Source of the DNA: Eucommia ulmoides
Taxonomy: Eukaryota; Streptophyta; Magnoliopsida; Garryales; Eucommiaceae
Assembly: GCA_016647705.1 (NCBI GenBank)
Contig: CM028328.1
Span: forward strand, 7,636,114-7,700,113
Direction: 5' to 3'
Length of the DNA stretch: 64,000 bases
Shown here: positions 61,191 to 64,000 of the stretch, in pieces
How the letters are laid out: every line of letters starts with the position of its first letter
How positions within the stretch are numbered: the stretch's first letter is position 1
Made by a program: the position numbers and the translations under genes
Notes under the pieces: model-generated
The model's database searches: none
What the model was told of the DNA's origin: nothing
Seen by the model: the letters and a program-made list of their open reading frames with translations, nothing else

Positions 61191-61207
61191 GGCTGTGATA
61201 TGTCGGC

Positions 61208-62472
61208 TGATAGGTGTCATTTATCTATTTATTTCTAAACCAATTTTGATAGTTTTCGAGTATTTTTATAGCGTTTTATTAGGTTTTAATACGTTTTTTT
61301 TCTTTTTGTTATAAATTAGGTATTTGGGGGTGAAAATGGACTAAAACGATCTTTAAACGATCATATCGGAGTAAGAACGGTGGGAAAAGAGCAAAAAGAC
61401 AAACTTCCAGCATCTGCAGGCCATCGTTATAGCGGTGAGCTGACGACATGCCCACTGCTGTAGCATTAATTCTGCAGATATTTTAGATATTTTTAGGATA
61501 TTTTGAGATATTTTGATTCCTATAAATATCATCCCTATTCTTACCAAATGGGAGGTTGACATTTTCGGGAGTATTGAGAGTTCCAAAGCCATTCGACCAA
61601 TAGAAGATTACCACGCAAAGGAGGAAGAGTTCTCGGAGCGATTTTAGCTGCGGATCTTGGGATAACAGCTATTCTCCTCGTTTCTCTCTTAGATTGGTTG
61701 TATGTTTAAATATGTTTAGCTCATTTCTAGTTATATATAGGGCTACGGCTATGTGTAGTTAAACATATATTGTATAGAGATCGGTGTACTTCACAAAAAT
61801 GTCATTTATATAAAATTTATGTTTCACTAATGGTTGTTCGTATTTATCCGATTGTATTTGCCGTTATTCTATGTTTATATACTTGTTTAGATATACTGAG
61901 AATACGAGATTTGACACTCAGGAGAGGTAACCCCGGATTCGGACTAGGGTTTAAATACAACGCGACGATCTAATAACCCGGGAAGGAGTTAGAAAGTGTG
62001 CAATCCGTAAGGTTGGGGAAAGACTCATATGACCAACTGCTATATAGACACTTGAGGGGGACTTCGGCGTTAACACGAAATCACATATTCATTCACTTTA
62101 CACTCGGGAGAGGTAGTGAATAAGATTTCGATACCGAGATTGTCGGATAGAATGAACATCGTCAATGTAAACTAGATTGAAACGAACACGTTTAAGTGGA
62201 CGAAGTTAATCCCTAGGCAATAATTTTTCATAAACGTCATACCACTATATTAGTATTTTAGATTAATTAGTTTAATTAAATAATTAATTTAGTATATTAT
62301 TTATAAAAACTATATTTTATCGTCTAAATAAAGTTAGGTTATCATAATTGCGGTACTCGACGATGATCTCAACCAATTCATGTGGATACGACAACCCTTA
62401 CTCTTCCCCATCTATACTAAAACTTGACCCGTACACTTACGGTGAAAGTAGCGATGTATTTGCGCACTAACA
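61208..62472 (+). repeat. Athila-like 5' LTR, 1265 bp
   Basis: TGATAGGTGTCATTT to GCGCACTAACA. It is homologous at both ends to the solo LTR at 44148-44810 and contains about 600 bp more in the middle (61400-61985). Confidence 0.9.
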
Positions 62473-62502
62473 AATTTTTTGCGCCATTACTGGGGATTGT
62501 GT
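62473..62502 (+). other. Athila-like primer-binding/leader start
   Basis: AATTTTTTGCGCCATTACTGG resembles the TTTTTGGCGCCGTTGCCGGGG leader of Athila elements, with several substitutions. It begins at the LTR end. Confidence 0.7.
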
Positions 62503-62572
62503 TTTAAATTATTGTTGATATTGTGAGTAAATGACTTGATTTTAATTTAGGCATTTATTTTGTTTATAATTT

Positions 62573-63434
62573 TTGTTTAGTAGTTTTGTTTTTGTTTTTT
62601 CTGCAGGGTGCTTGAAGATGTTAAATCAACAGGTACTTTTACATTTCTTTCAACGAGATTCTAAGCCATTTTACTGTACTTGGAATCGATACAAAGAATT
62701 GTTATTTCGATTTCCGAACCATCGTTTCCCGAGAGAGTGTCAACTTCTGAATTTCTTTGATGGGTTACAAGCCACAACCAAAACGTGGGTGGAATGAGGA
62801 AACGGTACCACCTCTTTCTACGAACTAACCGCGGATGAAGCTTTTGGTCTTTGGAGGAATTGGCGGTCTTAATTATAAGAGTTGGAATTATTCACCAAGT
62901 TACCAAAACTTGGGGGATTGTTTCAATACTACGACGTCATGGATTGATATCCCGAACCAACATGAGGAGTCTTCCCCTGCCCTGGAATAAATATTAGCTG
63001 AATTTATGGGGGAGAATCAAGCATTTTGGAGGGAAACAAATGGCCGGATCAATGAGCACGAGGATCGTCTCAACAATATTGAGACGGTATGCGCCGAAAT
63101 CAATGCGACCGTAACGTCCCTACAGATGCAAATCGGTTAGCTTATCTACTTGATTGAGGCCGAGTCAGACATGGTGGCACTGGGAGATACACAAGACATA
63201 TCATGTGAAAGCCACGGTGAGGAACTAGAAACCAGCGGAAGGAGTTTGGGAAAGTTCAAAAATGATTATTCAAATGAGACGGGAACCCAAGCATGGATCG
63301 ACAATTGTGATTTTTCACCATTGGAGATCCAAATTGTGATGCCACCATCGATCCAAGACGATCACATCTACGAGGATCCGATGTGGTTCACTTGTCCTTC
63401 GCCGCCAAAAGCAATGCTCTTTTATGTTCACTAA
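62573..63434 (+). pseudogene. Athila-type gag remnant
   Basis: Frame 62573-62797 includes WNRYKELLFRFPNHRFPREC and LLNFFDGLQATTKTWVE, which match the conserved core of plant Athila gag (a short Trp-Arg-hydrophobic block followed by a 'F-x-x-GL' helix). A TGA then interrupts, and 62800-62850 continues TTSFYELTADEAF in another frame. About 63000-63150 reads EFMGENQAFWRE and RLNNIE, then a coiled-coil-like stretch, as in the C-terminal part of Athila gag. A last frame (63150-63434) is acidic and unknown. Stops and frameshifts make it inactive. Confidence 0.7.
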
Positions 63435-64000
63435 ACATATGAGTCGAGGGAGAGTTTTGTTGAAATCTCGGGCCGAATAATGCCAAATCTCACCAGTTTT
63501 GAGGGTGTTCTGAATCAAGACCTGTACGTGGTGTACTATGGGCGGAAGCCACTCTTTGACGAGCACTTCTCTATATCGGGCCGAGGACAATAAACCACGC
63601 ACTTCTTGAGTCTTTGAAGCTTACCATGTAATATGTTTATCCCTCGTTACCCTGTCAAAGCCTATAATGCCGTTTCAATTCTGAACACATAACAAATACC
63701 CTAGCTAATTGAATTCTTTCAAAACCTATATCACTAAACCGAAGACACAATTTGAGTGAATCAAGTTAGCATTCATATATACTACTTGAAGTGAACGGTT
63801 GGGTTTAGGGCAAACTTTTCATTGGTTTGGTATTTGAGTACTCACTTTTATTTTTCTTTCGTTTTAGCCACACCCGTGAGATTGTAATAATCAAATAAGT
63901 TTGGAGGTGTGGTTCGTTTAAAAAAAAAAACATATATAAAAATATAGTTAAATTTTCGTTTCTTTTAATAAGTGAGTATGCCGGTCTTAAATGATTGTTC
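63435..64000 (+). other. Internal non-coding part of the Athila-like element
   Basis: Open stretches are short. TTTGGAGGTGTGGTTCG near 63901 resembles the 'GTTTGGGGGTGT' signals found near the end of gypsy interiors, suggesting that pol is largely missing. The window ends before this can be tested. Confidence 0.35.

Larger units (their letters stand above)
61208..64000 (+). mobile_element. Athila-like gypsy element, 5' half (runs off window)
   Basis: A 1265-bp LTR, a GCGCC-type leader and a broken gag lie in order on the plus strand. The left target copy would be TCGGC (61203-61207). The other end is outside the window. Confidence 0.85.

Noticed and set aside
1-64000. tRNA, rRNA or small nuclear RNA genes
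   Set aside because: No cloverleaf-compatible stretch with the usual internal promoter boxes was noticed by eye. tRNAscan and Rfam searches would be decisive.

Overview
This is a plant nuclear window, probably from a eudicot. It is AT-rich and rich in microsatellites, and it is built almost entirely of nested transposable elements. These include Ty3/gypsy and Ty1/copia LTR elements with TGGTATCAGAGC-type or GGCGCC-type primer sites, Helitrons ending in a hairpin plus CTAG, hAT-like and Mutator-like elements, and MITEs. I find no intact gene. The only host-gene trace is one orphan first exon resembling an LRR receptor-like kinase (5132-5288, minus strand), which has no in-frame ATG.

Layout, left to right. 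1-1684: the leader and LTR of a minus-strand Tat/Ogre-like gypsy element; the LTR carries a 79-bp hairpin satellite and abuts a hAT-like remnant (1685-2283). 2712-4605: a Mutator-like element with arms of about 900 bp and a perfect 10-bp target duplication. 5132-5720: the receptor-kinase exon and a palindromic short repeat. 6150-46725: an old tandem duplication of a ~4.2-kb non-coding unit, arranged A-B-A'-B' and inflated to ~40 kb by later insertions. Element E1 (9144-27253, a non-coding LARD-like LTR element with TSD TGAAA) sits between A and B. Each E1 LTR was later invaded by a solo LTR of the same family (TSDs CCGGY and CAAAT), and one of those solo LTRs holds a Helitron. A' was invaded by a 442-bp solo LTR, a decayed copia element (29637-36152, TSD AATAT) and two Helitrons, one of which holds a gypsy solo LTR (TSD CTGAC). 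A itself holds a hAT-like element. The two unit copies act as each other's empty-site controls.

46726-64000: decayed sequence, a fourth Helitron (48293-51615), a ~150-bp triplicate, a 64-bp minisatellite of 11 copies, a probable LTR of a 'GTCGACC' repeat family, a minus-strand Tat/Ogre-type gag remnant (59569-61190), and an Athila-like gypsy element. That element's 5' LTR (61208-62472) and broken gag run off the right edge.

Nothing here works together as a pathway. The biological content is mobile-element history and possible RNA structure. The most unusual signal is a set of four tandem hairpins with compensatory base changes around a conserved loop in the copia leader (31045-31328). All calls are by eye from the sequence; lineage names are inferences from motifs.
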